Shown: in pieces, positions 1 to 8,662 of the stretch
Layout of the letters: each line of letters opens with the position of its first letter
How positions within the stretch are numbered: the stretch's first letter is position 1
Origin: Modicisalibacter xianhensis
GTDB lineage: Bacteria; Pseudomonadota; Gammaproteobacteria; Pseudomonadales; Halomonadaceae
Direction: 5' to 3'
NCBI RefSeq assembly: GCF_900113605.1
Contig: NZ_FOPY01000001.1
Location: forward strand, 69,669 to 133,668
DNA: 64,000 bases
The notes under the pieces: model-generated
Database searches by the model: none
Told to the model about the DNA's origin: nothing
What the model saw: the letters and a program-made list of their open reading frames with translations, nothing else
Program-made: the position numbers and the translations under genes

Positions 1-1
1 C

Positions 2-139
2 CTTACGCCGGAGCAGGTCGACCGCCTGCGCGACGAGTACGCCATCTACATGGTGCGCTCGGGACGCGCCAACGTGGCCGGCCTGGCCACCGAGAACCTG
101 CCCTACGTGGCCAAGGCGATCGCCGCCGTCGTCAAGTAA
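2..139 (+). CDS. Aromatic amino acid aminotransferase, C-terminal end (partial)
   Basis: Only the last 45 codons are present, since the gene begins upstream of the window. The peptide reads like the C-terminal tail of TyrB/AspC class I PLP-dependent aminotransferases: a segment with the order Y-x-I-Y-M-V-x-S-G-R-x-N-V-A-G-L, followed by a short helix ending [10 protein letters not shown]. In the family the Arg of the SGR-x-N motif binds the substrate alpha-carboxylate, so this piece carries part of the active site. The enzyme would transfer amino groups between aromatic amino acids or aspartate and 2-oxoglutarate in the cytoplasm. AspC and TyrB cannot be told apart from this fragment. A hairpin follows 26 bases after the TAA. 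Confidence 0.85.
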   Translation, partial: LTPEQVDRLRDEYAIYMVRSGRANVAGLATENLPYVAKAIAAVVK

Positions 140-165
140 GGCTTGCCATGCTTGCCTAGCAGACC

Positions 166-191
166 AGACGCCCGGGCCATCCCGGGCGTCT
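166..191 (+). terminator. Hairpin terminator after the aminotransferase gene
   Basis: A perfect 11-bp stem (agacgcccggg paired with cccgggcgtct) closes a 4-base loop. No strong T-run follows, so this may be a weak or bidirectional terminator. It lies between the aminotransferase and the opposing luxR-type gene. Confidence 0.6.
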
Positions 192-254
192 TGCGTAGAG
201 GCAGGCCTTCGAGGATAACCATGGGGCACTCGCCCCCTTTCGCCTGCCTCACCG

Positions 255-1067
255 CTAGGCCTGAGGCTGAGCATCCTGCCGCGCCTGCCAGAACAGGGCA
301 AACAGCTCCGATTGCGAATTGATGCCCAGCTTGGTGTAGAGGTGCTTCTTGTGGGCACGCACCGTCTCGACGGAAATATTCAGCCGTCGTGCGATTTCCT
401 TGGTCGAACAGCCGCCCAGCATCAACTGGCTCACTTCGCGTTCCCGATCGGTGAGACTGTTCACCGCAGGCGGTGGTGACTGAACCCCCTGCGGATGCCA
501 GGGATGTGGCCCCGAGACTTGTTCGGCCAACGCTTCGAAGTGCATGCGCTGGCGCATCAGCGGCAGCAGCCAAGGCTGGATCAGCAGCAGCGTGCCCATT
601 GCCTCGCTGTCGAAGCGCTGCGACGAGCCTAGCGACAGGCACAGCACCTGCTCGTGGTCCAGGGCGACATTGAACTGGATCTCGTCGGCGACGATATTGC
701 GCCGGAAATAGCGCTGGTAATACTCGGTACTCGTGAAGCATTCGGGCGCCACATCATCGAGACGCAGCAGGCCACTACGCGCACGGGCACACGCTTCGAT
801 GTAGAACGGGTCGAGCAGATAGAGTCCCCGCTGATAATCCTGGAACAGTTGTTCGTCGCTGCCGTCCTCCTCGTCGCTTTCGGCGAAGATCGTCGGCGGC
901 CGATGCGGTGAGAACAGCAGCGCCACCCAGGTGTCGAACGCCACGTGATCGCCTAGCAGACGCGCCACACCAAGCCAGAAATTCGGCGCGTCGAGCTTGT
1001 CGACCAGCAGCCCGAAGCCGCGATGCCATACGAGTCCTTCATGCAGCCTCGAGGCGTTATCCCCCAC
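255..1067 (-). CDS. LuxR-family transcriptional regulator
   Basis: A 270-residue protein with a C-terminal LuxR/GerE helix-turn-helix (about residues 205-262). The signature is clear: LTDREREVSQLMLGG, then STKEIARRLNISVETVRAHKKHLYTKL. The N-terminal 180 residues match no receiver domain or autoinducer-binding domain that I can recognise, although the overall size fits LuxR solos. It is divergent from the nitrilase and PuuP-like genes, with 95 bases between starts, so a role in controlling that pair is likely but inferred. Start ATG at 1067 is the first Met of the open frame. Confidence 0.85.
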   Translation of the reverse strand: MGDNASRLHEGLVWHRGFGLLVDKLDAPNFWLGVARLLGDHVAFDTWVALLFSPHRPPTIFAESDEEDGSDEQLFQDYQRGLYLLDPFYIEACARARSGLLRLDDVAPECFTSTEYYQRYFRRNIVADEIQFNVALDHEQVLCLSLGSSQRFDSEAMGTLLLIQPWLLPLMRQRMHFEALAEQVSGPHPWHPQGVQSPPPAVNSLTDREREVSQLMLGGCSTKEIARRLNISVETVRAHKKHLYTKLGINSQSELFALFWQARQDAQPQA

Positions 1068-1162
1068 TTGCGTTACCCCTCACATGGAATAGGCAGTCGT
1101 GTCGCAATAGGCATACTGAAAGCATCCCCAGCACCCAAGAATAACCCAACAGGAGTGGTCGA

Positions 1163-1978
1163 ATGCAGATCGAACTCGCCCAGTTGTCAGGACGAGAGGG
1201 CGATATCGCCTATAACCTCGACCGAGCCCTGACTCAGATCGAACGCAGTCACGACGACACGCAACTGATCGTGTTTCCCGAAACCCACCTTACCGGCTTT
1301 GCCGAACCAAGCCATGTCGAGGATCGCGCCCTGGCCATCGACGGACCGGAGCTGACTGCCCTCAAGGAAGCCAGCCGGCAACGCGACCTGGCCATCGCCA
1401 TCGGCTTTCTCGAACGTGACGCCCAGCGGGTCTTCAACACCACGGTGCTGATCACACCCGAGGACGGTATCGCCCTGCGCTATCGCAAGACCCACCTGTG
1501 GCCCGACGAGCGCGAGCTGGTCACACCGGGCGATCGCATGGTGTGCGGCGTGTGGCGCGGCCGACGCATCGGCCTGCTGGTCTGCTACGACATCGAGTTT
1601 CCCGAGACTGCCCGGGCCCTGGCGGCGATGGACACCGAACTGATCGTGATCACCAACGGCAACATGGATCCGTACGGTCCGGTGCACCGCAGCACAGCCA
1701 TCGCTCGCGCGCTGGAGAACCAGGCCTTCGTGGCCATGACCAACCGCGCCGGCAACGGCGTCGACATGACCTTTGCCGGCGAGAGCGCCATTGTCGATCC
1801 ACTTGGCCAACTGGTGACCGAGCTTGGCCGCGATGAGGGGGTGGCACGCGCGACGCTCGACTTCTCGCGTCGCGATGTGGCAAGGCGCGATTACCACTAT
1901 CTCGACGACCGACGCATCCCGTTGTTCGGCCGGCTCGATGAACTGCCCGACGGCCAGCGCCACTGGTTGCTGAACTGA
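1163..1978 (+). CDS. Carbon-nitrogen hydrolase (nitrilase superfamily amidase)
   Basis: A 271-residue protein with the full Glu-Lys-Cys triad of the nitrilase superfamily: E40 in VFPETHLTG, K109 in RYRKTHLW and C141 in LLVCYDIEFPE. Family members hydrolyse non-peptide C-N bonds in amides, carbamoyl compounds or nitriles, and length and spacing are typical of the amidase branches. The substrate cannot be fixed from sequence. It is followed after 47 bases by a PuuP-like polyamine/amino acid importer, so a polyamine- or amino-acid-derived amide is a reasonable guess; N-carbamoylputrescine amidase or omega-amidase activity are options. Start chosen for AGGAG at 1151-1155, 7 bases before the ATG. 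Confidence 0.88.
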   Translation: MQIELAQLSGREGDIAYNLDRALTQIERSHDDTQLIVFPETHLTGFAEPSHVEDRALAIDGPELTALKEASRQRDLAIAIGFLERDAQRVFNTTVLITPEDGIALRYRKTHLWPDERELVTPGDRMVCGVWRGRRIGLLVCYDIEFPETARALAAMDTELIVITNGNMDPYGPVHRSTAIARALENQAFVAMTNRAGNGVDMTFAGESAIVDPLGQLVTELGRDEGVARATLDFSRRDVARRDYHYLDDRRIPLFGRLDELPDGQRHWLLN

Positions 1979-2025
1979 CAACCCATTCCCCACTCCACCA
2001 CAACAACGACAGCAAGGAGCCGACC

Positions 2026-3351
2026 ATGTCGGAACTCAAGAAAACCCTGTCTCTCAGTCAGGTCGTCCTGTTCGGCCTGGCCTACATGACCCCCATCATT
2101 GTGCTGGGCACCTTCGGGGTGCTTGCCGTGGTTTCCGAAGGCGCCGTGTCCGGGACCTATCTCATTGCGCTATTGGCCATGCTGTTCACCGCGCACAGCT
2201 ATGGGCGCATGGCTAGTGCCTATCCCGTGGCCGGCTCGGCCTATGCCTACGTGCGTCATGCCATCGATGACCGGCTGGGTTTTCTGGCCGGCTGGGCGAT
2301 TCTGCTGGACTACCTGTTCCTGCCCATGGTGATCTGGCTGATCGGCGCTGCCTACCTGTCCTCCGCCTTTCCCGCCATTCCTCAGGCCGTCTGGCTGCTG
2401 GCCTTCATTGCGGTAACCACGCTCATCAATATCCTTGGCCTCAAGCTCGCCAGTGTCGTCAACAGCGTAATGATGCTGGTTCAGGTCCTGGTACTGGTCG
2501 CCTTCGTGGGCCTGAGCATGCACTACATCCTCGGCGACCCGACGCAGCCGTTCTGGAGTCTGGCACCGTTCCTCGGCGCCGAGTCCTCGGCCTCGCTGTC
2601 GACGCTGATGGCCGGGGCGGCCGTGGCCTGTTACTCCTTCCTGGGCTTCGATGCCGTGACTACCCTGACCGAGGAAACCAAGGACCCGAAGCGCACCCTG
2701 CCGCGCGCAATCCTGTTGATTACCCTGATCGGCGGCCTGATCTTCATCATCGTGTCCTACTTCGTGCAGCTCGCCGCCCCCAGTACCGATTTCGCCAATC
2801 CAGATGCTGCCGCCTATGGCATTGCGCGCAACATCGGCGGTGACATCTTCGTCTCGATCTTTCTGATCGGCCTGATCGTCGGCCAGTTCGCCTCGGGCAT
2901 CGCCGCCCAGGCCAGTGGCGCCCGCCTGCTCTACGCCATGGGCCGTGACGACGTGCTGCCCAAGCGCCTGCTGGGTCGGCTGGGAAAGTTCGGTACGCCG
3001 GTTGGCGGACTCTGCCTGAGTGCGGCGGTGGCCCTGCTGGCACTGACCATGGACGTGCTTTCCGCGGCCTCGTTCATCAACTTCGGCGCCTTTTTGGCTT
3101 TTGCCCTGGTCAATACGGCAGTCATCTTCCATTACTACCTCAAGGAACGCCGTCGTGGCGGTCTCGATACCCTGTGGTTCCTGATCTGTCCGTTGATAGG
3201 GTTAGGGGCCATCCTGTGGCTGATGGCGAGTCTTGATCACTTGGCCATCACGCTTGGAAGTCTCTGGCTGGCCTGCGGACTGGCCTGGCTGGTCTGGCTG
3301 ACCCGCGGCTTCCGCCAGCCGCCGCCGGCGCTACACTTCGACGAAGGGTGA
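2026..3351 (+). CDS. APC-superfamily importer, PuuP-like
   Basis: A 441-residue integral membrane protein with about 12 hydrophobic segments. By recall it resembles E. coli putrescine importer PuuP along its length: the start (LSLSQVVLFGLAYMTPIIV), LLDYLFLPM, CYSFLGFDAVTTLTEET and ASG-x-A-x-QAS-x-x-RLLYAMGRD all match family positions. It would import a polyamine or amino acid through the inner membrane by proton symport. It sits 47 bases after the nitrilase-family gene with its own AAGGAG site, so the two probably form one uptake-and-hydrolysis operon. An exact substrate cannot be given. Confidence 0.88.
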   Translation: MSELKKTLSLSQVVLFGLAYMTPIIVLGTFGVLAVVSEGAVSGTYLIALLAMLFTAHSYGRMASAYPVAGSAYAYVRHAIDDRLGFLAGWAILLDYLFLPMVIWLIGAAYLSSAFPAIPQAVWLLAFIAVTTLINILGLKLASVVNSVMMLVQVLVLVAFVGLSMHYILGDPTQPFWSLAPFLGAESSASLSTLMAGAAVACYSFLGFDAVTTLTEETKDPKRTLPRAILLITLIGGLIFIIVSYFVQLAAPSTDFANPDAAAYGIARNIGGDIFVSIFLIGLIVGQFASGIAAQASGARLLYAMGRDDVLPKRLLGRLGKFGTPVGGLCLSAAVALLALTMDVLSAASFINFGAFLAFALVNTAVIFHYYLKERRRGGLDTLWFLICPLIGLGAILWLMASLDHLAITLGSLWLACGLAWLVWLTRGFRQPPPALHFDEG

Positions 3352-3366
3352 CCAGTCACCCTGACA

Positions 3367-3403
3367 CGAAAACACCCACCACGGTTTGTGGTGGGTGTTT
3401 TCG
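3367..3403. terminator. Bidirectional rho-independent terminator
   Basis: A 16-bp perfect stem (cgaaaacacccaccac with its complement) and 5-base loop ggttt. The A-run on one side and T-run on the other let it end both the importer (+) and the opposing bTHX gene (-). Confidence 0.9.
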
Positions 3404-3450
3404 TTTACCGCAAATCATTACACGGCGTGGCTACCGTCACGCCTCGCCAG

Positions 3451-3564
3451 CTAGAAGCCACGCTCCTTGAGCCGGTTCTTCTGACGCTGGGTGTTCGGGC
3501 GCCGGCGGCCGTGGCTGCCACGAGTGATCTTGCCACGCTTGCTACGATGATCGCCTTTGGCCAT
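3451..3564 (-). CDS. 30S ribosomal protein bTHX (37 residues)
   Basis: A 37-residue, extremely basic protein beginning MAKGDHRSKRGKITRGSHG. It matches the bTHX/Thx pattern M-x-K-G-D-x-x-(S/T)-(K/R)-R-G-K-I-x-R-G-(S/T)-x-G, which in Thermus fits into the head of the 30S subunit. After the core it has a longer Arg/Lys/Gln-rich tail (about residues 22-37). Start is decided by a perfect AGGAGG 8 bases upstream of the ATG. It is monocistronic and lies between deaD and a bidirectional terminator. The gene is short enough to be missed by automatic gene callers. bTHX is absent from E. coli. Confidence 0.9.
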   Translation of the reverse strand: MAKGDHRSKRGKITRGSHGRRRPNTQRQKNRLKERGF

Positions 3565-3700
3565 GGAAAAGCCTCCTTGCGGTAAAAATGAGCGAATAGC
3601 GAAGAATCAATGACCGGGTTACCGGCTATCCCCAGTGTTGGAGGTGATACCCCTCATCGTCAAGGACATCCCCGAAGCATTCGTAAACCTCCAACACGAA

Positions 3701-3728
3701 AAAGGCCGGAGCATTCGCTCCGGCCTTT
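3701..3728 (-). terminator. Terminator of deaD
   Basis: A 12-bp stem (gctccggccttt with its complement) with a 4-base loop. Read on the minus strand it is followed by a T-run (plus-strand A-run at 3699-3703). It starts 22 bases past the deaD stop. Confidence 0.85.
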
Positions 3729-3750
3729 GAGGGGCAGATCCGTTTGGCAA

Positions 3751-5460
3751 TCAGGCGCGCGAGCTGCGGCGGATCGGCGCGTCACCATCGCTGGTGCGGC
3801 GACGCGGTGCACGTTCCGGCGCGCCACGGTCCTCAGCGATTTCCAGGGAGCGACCGGCCACCCGCGCCCGAGCCATCTTGGCCAGGATGCTGGCCGGCAG
3901 ACTGCTGGGCAGTTCGACGACCGAGAAGGCGTTGCGGATGTCGATACGACCGATCCGCGAACCTTCGATGCCACCTTCGTTGGCCAGCGCCCCAACCAGT
4001 TGGCCGGGTTTGACGCCATCCTTGTGACCGACGGAAACCCGGTAACGGGTCATGCCCTCAGACGGACCGCTGTCGCGGCGACGCGGCGGCTTGCCGTCAC
4101 GCGGGGCACGCTCGCGATCGTTGCGTGCGCCCGGCTTGGGCAGACGACCGATCGGCGCTTCATCGGCTCGCGCCATGGCAGCAAAGGCACAGGCCAGCTC
4201 GACCGGATCGTGACCTTCCTCGACCAGGCGCTCGACCAGCGCGCGCTGCTCTTCTGCCCCGGCAGTCAGTGCACCGACGACCCGCTCACGGAAGCGCTCG
4301 TCGCGATGGGCACGAATTGCTGTCTCGTCAGGCAGTTCGGTATCGGCCATGGTCTGGCCGGTCGCCTGCTCGAGCCAACGTACCTTGCGGGTCTCACGGA
4401 AGCCGGCGAAGGTGATCGCCACGCCGGAGCGACCGGCACGACCGGTACGACCGATACGGTGCGTATACGCTTCGGAATCTTGCGGCAGATCATAGTTGAC
4501 CACGTGCGTGATACGCGGCACGTCGAGACCGCGCGCGGCCACATCGGTCGCGATCAGTACATCGATCTTGCCTTTCTTGAGGCGTGCCACGGTACGCTCA
4601 CGCAGGCTCTGGTCCAGATCACCGGACAACGCAGCGGCATTGATGCCGCGGGCGGTCAACTGCTCGACCAGGGTGGTGCAGGCAGCACGCGTACGTACGA
4701 AGACGATCGCCGCATCCACCGGCTCCACCTCGAGGATGCGCGACAGCGCCTCCAGCTTGGCGGCACCGTCGACACGCACCAGGCGCTGGTCGATGCTGGC
4801 TGCCGTATCGGCCTTGGACTCGATGGCCACCTTGACCGGATCGACCAGGTAACGGTTGACGATACGCTCGATCTCGGCCGGCAACGTGGCAGAGAAGAAT
4901 ACGCGCTGCGCCGTCGTCGGGGTATCGGAGACGACACGCTTGACGTCGTCGATGAAGCCCATGCGCAGCATCTCGTCGGCTTCGTCGAGCACCAGTGCCG
5001 ACAGGCCGGTGAGCTTGAGGCTGCCACGGTCGAGGTGGTCGATCACACGGCCGGGCGTACCGACGATCACCTGGGCGCCACGACGCAGGGCGCTGAGCTG
5101 GTCACGATATTCCTGACCGCCGCACAGGCTGGCGACTTCCAGCCCGGGCAGATTCTGGCCGTACTTGCCGAACGACACGGCCACCTGCTGGGCCAGTTCG
5201 CGGGTCGGCGCCAGCACCAGTACCTGGGGCTCGCGGCGGTTGAGTTCGAGTTTGCTCAGCAGCGGCAGCGCAAAGGCAGCCGTCTTGCCGGTGCCGGTCT
5301 GGGCCTGGCCCAGCATATCGCGACCTTCCAGCAGGGCCGGAATGGTCTGTGCCTGGATCGGCGAGGGCGTTTCGTAGCCCAGGGTGTCCAGTGCAGAGAG
5401 TACAGCAGGCAACAGTGCCAGGTCACCGAAGCTCGGTGAGGCAACAGAAGTCGAGGTCAT
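3751..5460 (-). CDS. deaD: DEAD-box ATP-dependent RNA helicase DeaD/CsdA
   Basis: A 569-residue helicase. In order: Q motif (F11, Q36), Walker A AQTGTGKT (53-60), VLDEADEML, FFSATLP, and motif VI HRIGRTGRAG. The C-terminal region carries a DbpA/CsdA RNA-binding domain near residues 470-545 (MTRYRVSVGHKDGV onwards), which separates DeaD/CsdA from RhlB/RhlE types. It unwinds RNA duplexes in ribosome assembly and mRNA decay, especially in the cold. The open frame extends 30 codons upstream, but ATG at 5460 is chosen: AAGGTG lies 5 bases before it and the protein then starts just before the Q motif. E. coli CsdA is 629 residues, so this is a normal to slightly short form. Confidence 0.93.
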   Translation of the reverse strand: MTSTSVASPSFGDLALLPAVLSALDTLGYETPSPIQAQTIPALLEGRDMLGQAQTGTGKTAAFALPLLSKLELNRREPQVLVLAPTRELAQQVAVSFGKYGQNLPGLEVASLCGGQEYRDQLSALRRGAQVIVGTPGRVIDHLDRGSLKLTGLSALVLDEADEMLRMGFIDDVKRVVSDTPTTAQRVFFSATLPAEIERIVNRYLVDPVKVAIESKADTAASIDQRLVRVDGAAKLEALSRILEVEPVDAAIVFVRTRAACTTLVEQLTARGINAAALSGDLDQSLRERTVARLKKGKIDVLIATDVAARGLDVPRITHVVNYDLPQDSEAYTHRIGRTGRAGRSGVAITFAGFRETRKVRWLEQATGQTMADTELPDETAIRAHRDERFRERVVGALTAGAEEQRALVERLVEEGHDPVELACAFAAMARADEAPIGRLPKPGARNDRERAPRDGKPPRRRDSGPSEGMTRYRVSVGHKDGVKPGQLVGALANEGGIEGSRIGRIDIRNAFSVVELPSSLPASILAKMARARVAGRSLEIAEDRGAPERAPRRRTSDGDAPIRRSSRA

Positions 5461-5880
5461 ATCACACCTTGAATCACCGGTGTCGTTCACCGGTCGATGA
5501 ATGTCGTGGTGCCCTGTCGCTTCCGGTTGCCGTTCACTTGAACGTGGCAACGAGACATGGCACCGGGTCGCACCTGCGTCCTGTCCGTTTCATGACCGTC
5601 ACCGCGGTATGCAGTGAAAGACGAACAGTGTGGCGACCTTTACGCCGGCCCGAACAGGCCCTCTTGGCGTTCCATCTTGCACCGGGCGCTCACTCTTCGG
5701 CTCGACAGGAGCCTTACAACGCGCCATGGAGAGAAACGTCCCCTGCCGCTTGGCAAGTCATGGGGGCGAATCGATATAGGATGGTGGGGGTCAACACATG
5801 CGAGGAAGTGTCATACTACACCTTCGTGAGACTTTTTTCTACATTTTCTTCACCTGCGAATTATTTGGAGCCTTTGATCG
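5461..5880. other. 420-bp divergent leader region between deaD and yaiI-like gene
   Basis: No coding potential was found on either strand. On the deaD side there are two inverted repeats, accggtg/caccggt near 5477-5495 and an imperfect gttgccgttca/tgaacgtggcaac near 5525-5550. They would fold in a deaD 5' leader. Long structured leaders are known for E. coli csdA, so cold-responsive post-transcriptional control is possible but inferred. Confidence 0.4.
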
Positions 5881-6333
5881 ATGCCCACCCTCTGGGTCGA
5901 TGCCGACGCTTGCCCGCGCGTCGCGCGAGACATCTTGATACGCGCTGCCGAGCGCACCGAAACGCCGACCTGGATGGTGTCCAATCATGCCCTACCCCTG
6001 CCGCCTTCGCGCTGGGTCAAGCCGTTGTCCGTGTCCAGTGGCTTCGATGCTGCCGACAATGAAATCGTCAGCCGCCTCTCTGCGGGGGACCTGCTGGTCA
6101 CGGCCGACCTGCCGCTGGCCATGGAAGCATTGGACAAGGGCGCGCAGGTGATGACCAACCGCGGCGAGGCACTGACACCGGACAATATCCGCGCCCGGGT
6201 ACAGATGCGCGACTTCATGGAGACCCTGCGTGCCAGCGGCGAACATACCGGCGGGCCCAAGGGCTACTCGGACGCCGACCGGCGTGAATTCGCCAATGCC
6301 CTGGATCGCTGGCTGGCGAAGCAAAGAAACTGA
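5881..6333 (+). CDS. YaiI/YqxD family protein (DUF188, UPF0178)
   Basis: A 150-residue protein with the DUF188 N-terminus LWVDADACPRVARDIL and conserved VVTADLPLA-like (LLVTADLPLA) and NRGEALTPDNI segments. The two acidic clusters (D7, D9 and D85) look like a PIN-like metal site, as proposed for this family. A nuclease activity is plausible but not established. GGAG lies about 9 bases upstream of the ATG. It is monocistronic, with no functional clue from neighbours. Confidence 0.88.
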   Translation: MPTLWVDADACPRVARDILIRAAERTETPTWMVSNHALPLPPSRWVKPLSVSSGFDAADNEIVSRLSAGDLLVTADLPLAMEALDKGAQVMTNRGEALTPDNIRARVQMRDFMETLRASGEHTGGPKGYSDADRREFANALDRWLAKQRN

Positions 6334-6449
6334 TCCGAGAATGGCCCCGCCAGCACGGCAGTACGTTCTGCACCTCACAAAGCGAATCCTGGCGACATGC
6401 TTGCGGCTTGTGCGAACCGGATAGGAACAAGGTCCCTCTTGCCTATCAT

Positions 6450-6470
6450 TGATCGACATTCTGTCGATCA
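6450..6470. repeat. Short inverted repeat between convergent genes
   Basis: Tgatcgaca and tgtcgatca pair as a perfect 9-bp stem with loop ttc. There is no T-run. It may be a weak terminator between the DUF188 gene and yqjG. Confidence 0.4.
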
Positions 6471-6553
6471 TCGCTAGCCGCTTCACAGTCGCCAGCGCTT
6501 TGCTGACGGTGCATCGCGTACTGCGGTGCTTGTATGCCCCACTCGAACCAGGC

Positions 6554-7558
6554 TTAGCCTTTCTCGCGAATCCCTCGTCCCGTCAACCGTTCACGGTCAT
6601 GAGGCCGCTCCAGACCCAGCAAGGGTCCCTTCGGCACGATACGGGTCGGATTGATCGTATCGTGGCTGTAATAATAGTGGCGCTTGATATGCTCGAAATC
6701 GACCGTCTCCTTGATCCCCGGCCACTGATACAACTCGCGCAGGTAATTCGAGAGGTTGGGGTAATCCTCGATGCGTCGCAGGTTGCACTTGAAGTGCCCA
6801 TGGTAGACGGCATCGAAGCGCACCAAGGTGGTAAAGAGTCGGATATCCGCCTCGGTCAGCCACTCGCCAGCCAGGTAACGTTGCCCGTCGAGACGAGCCT
6901 CCATACGGTCCAGCGCCTCGAAGAGTGCCGTGACATGTTTCTCGTAGACGCCCTGCTCGGTGGCAAAGCCCGACTTGTAGACCCCATTGTTGATGTGATC
7001 GTAAACATCGGCATTGATCGCATCGATGGTGTCGCGCAGATCGGCCGGATAGAAATCCAGACGATTGCCGGTAATGTCGTCGAAGGCCTCGTTGAAGATA
7101 CGCACCAGTTCGGCTGACTCGTTGTTGACGATGCGCTTGCCGAGCTTGTCCCACAGCGCCGGCACCGTGACACGTCCGGTATAGTCGTGCTGTGTCAGGG
7201 TATAGAGCTGGTGATGGTAATCGACGCCATTGAGCGGATCGCCACTCGCCCCTTCGCTGACACGATAGTTCCAGCCTTGGTCCAACATCAGTGGACTGGT
7301 ATGCGACACGCCGATCAGGCGCTCCAGCCCCTTGAGCTTGCGCATGATCAGGGTGCGGTGCGCCCATGGGCAAGCCAGCGAGACATAAAGGTGGTAACGA
7401 TCCGCCTCGGCCGGCAACGCCTCCTGCCCTTGCGGCCCCGGCGCACCATCGGCGGTAATCCATTTGCGCAACTTGGCCGATTCACGCACGAACTCACCGC
7501 CGTGTTTCTTGGTGTCGTACCACTGGTCGTGCCACTGACCATCGATCAACAAACCCAT
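6554..7558 (-). CDS. yqjG: Glutathionyl-hydroquinone reductase
   Basis: A 334-residue Xi-class glutathione transferase (YqjG/PcpF type; E. coli YqjG is 328 residues). The thioredoxin-like domain holds the catalytic CPWAH motif, where the Cys attacks the glutathionyl-quinol thioether. The C-terminal all-helical domain contains LDRMEARLDGQRYLAGE and ADIRLFTTLVRFD, diagnostic of the family, and the HxxYYxSH-like HYYYSHDTINP near the end. It acts in the cytoplasm, repairing glutathionylated hydroquinones formed under redox stress. Start ATG at 7558 with GGGAGAG ahead is preferred over an upstream in-frame Met 30 codons earlier. It lies next to a LysR gene on the same strand and a divergent pirin. 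Confidence 0.93.
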   Translation of the reverse strand: MGLLIDGQWHDQWYDTKKHGGEFVRESAKLRKWITADGAPGPQGQEALPAEADRYHLYVSLACPWAHRTLIMRKLKGLERLIGVSHTSPLMLDQGWNYRVSEGASGDPLNGVDYHHQLYTLTQHDYTGRVTVPALWDKLGKRIVNNESAELVRIFNEAFDDITGNRLDFYPADLRDTIDAINADVYDHINNGVYKSGFATEQGVYEKHVTALFEALDRMEARLDGQRYLAGEWLTEADIRLFTTLVRFDAVYHGHFKCNLRRIEDYPNLSNYLRELYQWPGIKETVDFEHIKRHYYYSHDTINPTRIVPKGPLLGLERPHDRERLTGRGIREKG

Positions 7559-7666
7559 AATTTTCTCTCCCGCTTCCACTGATACGCTATCGCTGGCAGA
7601 CAGGGTAAGCCGGAATGAAATGGCATGCCGTGCAACTTTTTCCGCCAACCATTCGACGGAATCGAA

Positions 7667-8566
7667 TCATTCCGCCACCAGACAGCAGCTAGCAACGGCA
7701 TCAGCCAAGGCGTGAGCCATGGCATGCGTGGCGGGGCCCGCCCGGTCCCGGTCGCTGAAAATCAACTGCATAGGCACTTCTCGGATACCGCCCGCACTCA
7801 GCGGCAACGGCTTGAGCCTCCCGCAGTCGAGTTCCTCGCGGATACGCGTCTCGGGGAACCAGGCAAACCCCAGGCCACGCATGAGCATGTCCTTCGAGGT
7901 GGCAAGGTGGCTGACCGTCCAGCGCTGCTCGGCCTTTAGCCAGCCGGCATCCATGGCCTGGCGTAATGCCGAGTCGCGCACGACCAGTTGGCGATGCTGA
8001 ACCAGATCGCGCAGATCGAGCGTCCGACCCAACCCGTGCAGAGGATGGTCGGGATGCGCCACGGCGATGAAACGCAGCGAGGCCAGCGGCTCACCTAAAA
8101 ACCCCTGCGCCGCCAGGCCAGAGACGACGATATCCGCACGGCCGTCGTAGAGCATCTCGATTCCGCCGTTGAGCACCGTTTCGTGCAGTTGGACACGTAC
8201 GTGCGGGTAATGTCGGGAAAACGTTTCCAGGGCATGGGCCAGGGCATCGGCGGGAAAGATCTGATCCACGGCCAGCACCACCTCGGTCTCCAGCCCTGCC
8301 GACAGACTGGCCGCGACCTCTTCAAGGGCCGAGGCATTCTCGATCAGTTGCCTGGCCCGGCGCAGCAGCATTTCCCCGGCTTCGGTCAAGCGCACCTGGC
8401 GGCCGACCGGCTCGAGAAGCTGCACGCCGAGCTGATCTTCCATCTTGTGGACGGCATGATTGAGTGTGGACGCACTCTTGTGAATGGCGTCGGCCGCCCG
8501 TGCGAAGCCGCCATGATCCACAACAGCGGCAAGCATTTGCCATTGTGCCAATGTTACCCGCGACAT
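7667..8566 (-). CDS. LysR-family transcriptional regulator
   Basis: A 299-residue LTTR. An N-terminal winged helix (residues 1-60, including FARAADAIHKSASTLNHAVHKME) is followed by a substrate-binding domain (about 90-295). It is divergent from the pirin gene with 96 bases between starts, and upstream of yqjG on its own strand. LTTRs usually control the divergent gene, so pirin and perhaps yqjG are the likely targets (inferred). An inverted pair cttcg/cgaag in the shared spacer (about 8609-8636) is a possible operator. The effector is unknown. Confidence 0.88.
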   Translation of the reverse strand: MSRVTLAQWQMLAAVVDHGGFARAADAIHKSASTLNHAVHKMEDQLGVQLLEPVGRQVRLTEAGEMLLRRARQLIENASALEEVAASLSAGLETEVVLAVDQIFPADALAHALETFSRHYPHVRVQLHETVLNGGIEMLYDGRADIVVSGLAAQGFLGEPLASLRFIAVAHPDHPLHGLGRTLDLRDLVQHRQLVVRDSALRQAMDAGWLKAEQRWTVSHLATSKDMLMRGLGFAWFPETRIREELDCGRLKPLPLSAGGIREVPMQLIFSDRDRAGPATHAMAHALADAVASCCLVAE

Positions 8567-8662
8567 TTCGTTTTCCTCGAATGATTCAAGCTAAATTATG
8601 CGCTTAATCTTCGAAAAATACGGACTAGAATGCGAAGCATATCAACGTATCCGGAGGTAACC

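Noticed and set aside
2170-3132. A 320-codon minus-strand frame
   Set aside because: Antisense to the PuuP-like importer; Gln/Gly/His-rich with no domain.
3610-5439. A 609-codon open frame on the plus strand
   Set aside because: It is antisense to deaD over nearly its whole length, has no recognisable domain and follows the codon bias of the opposite strand.
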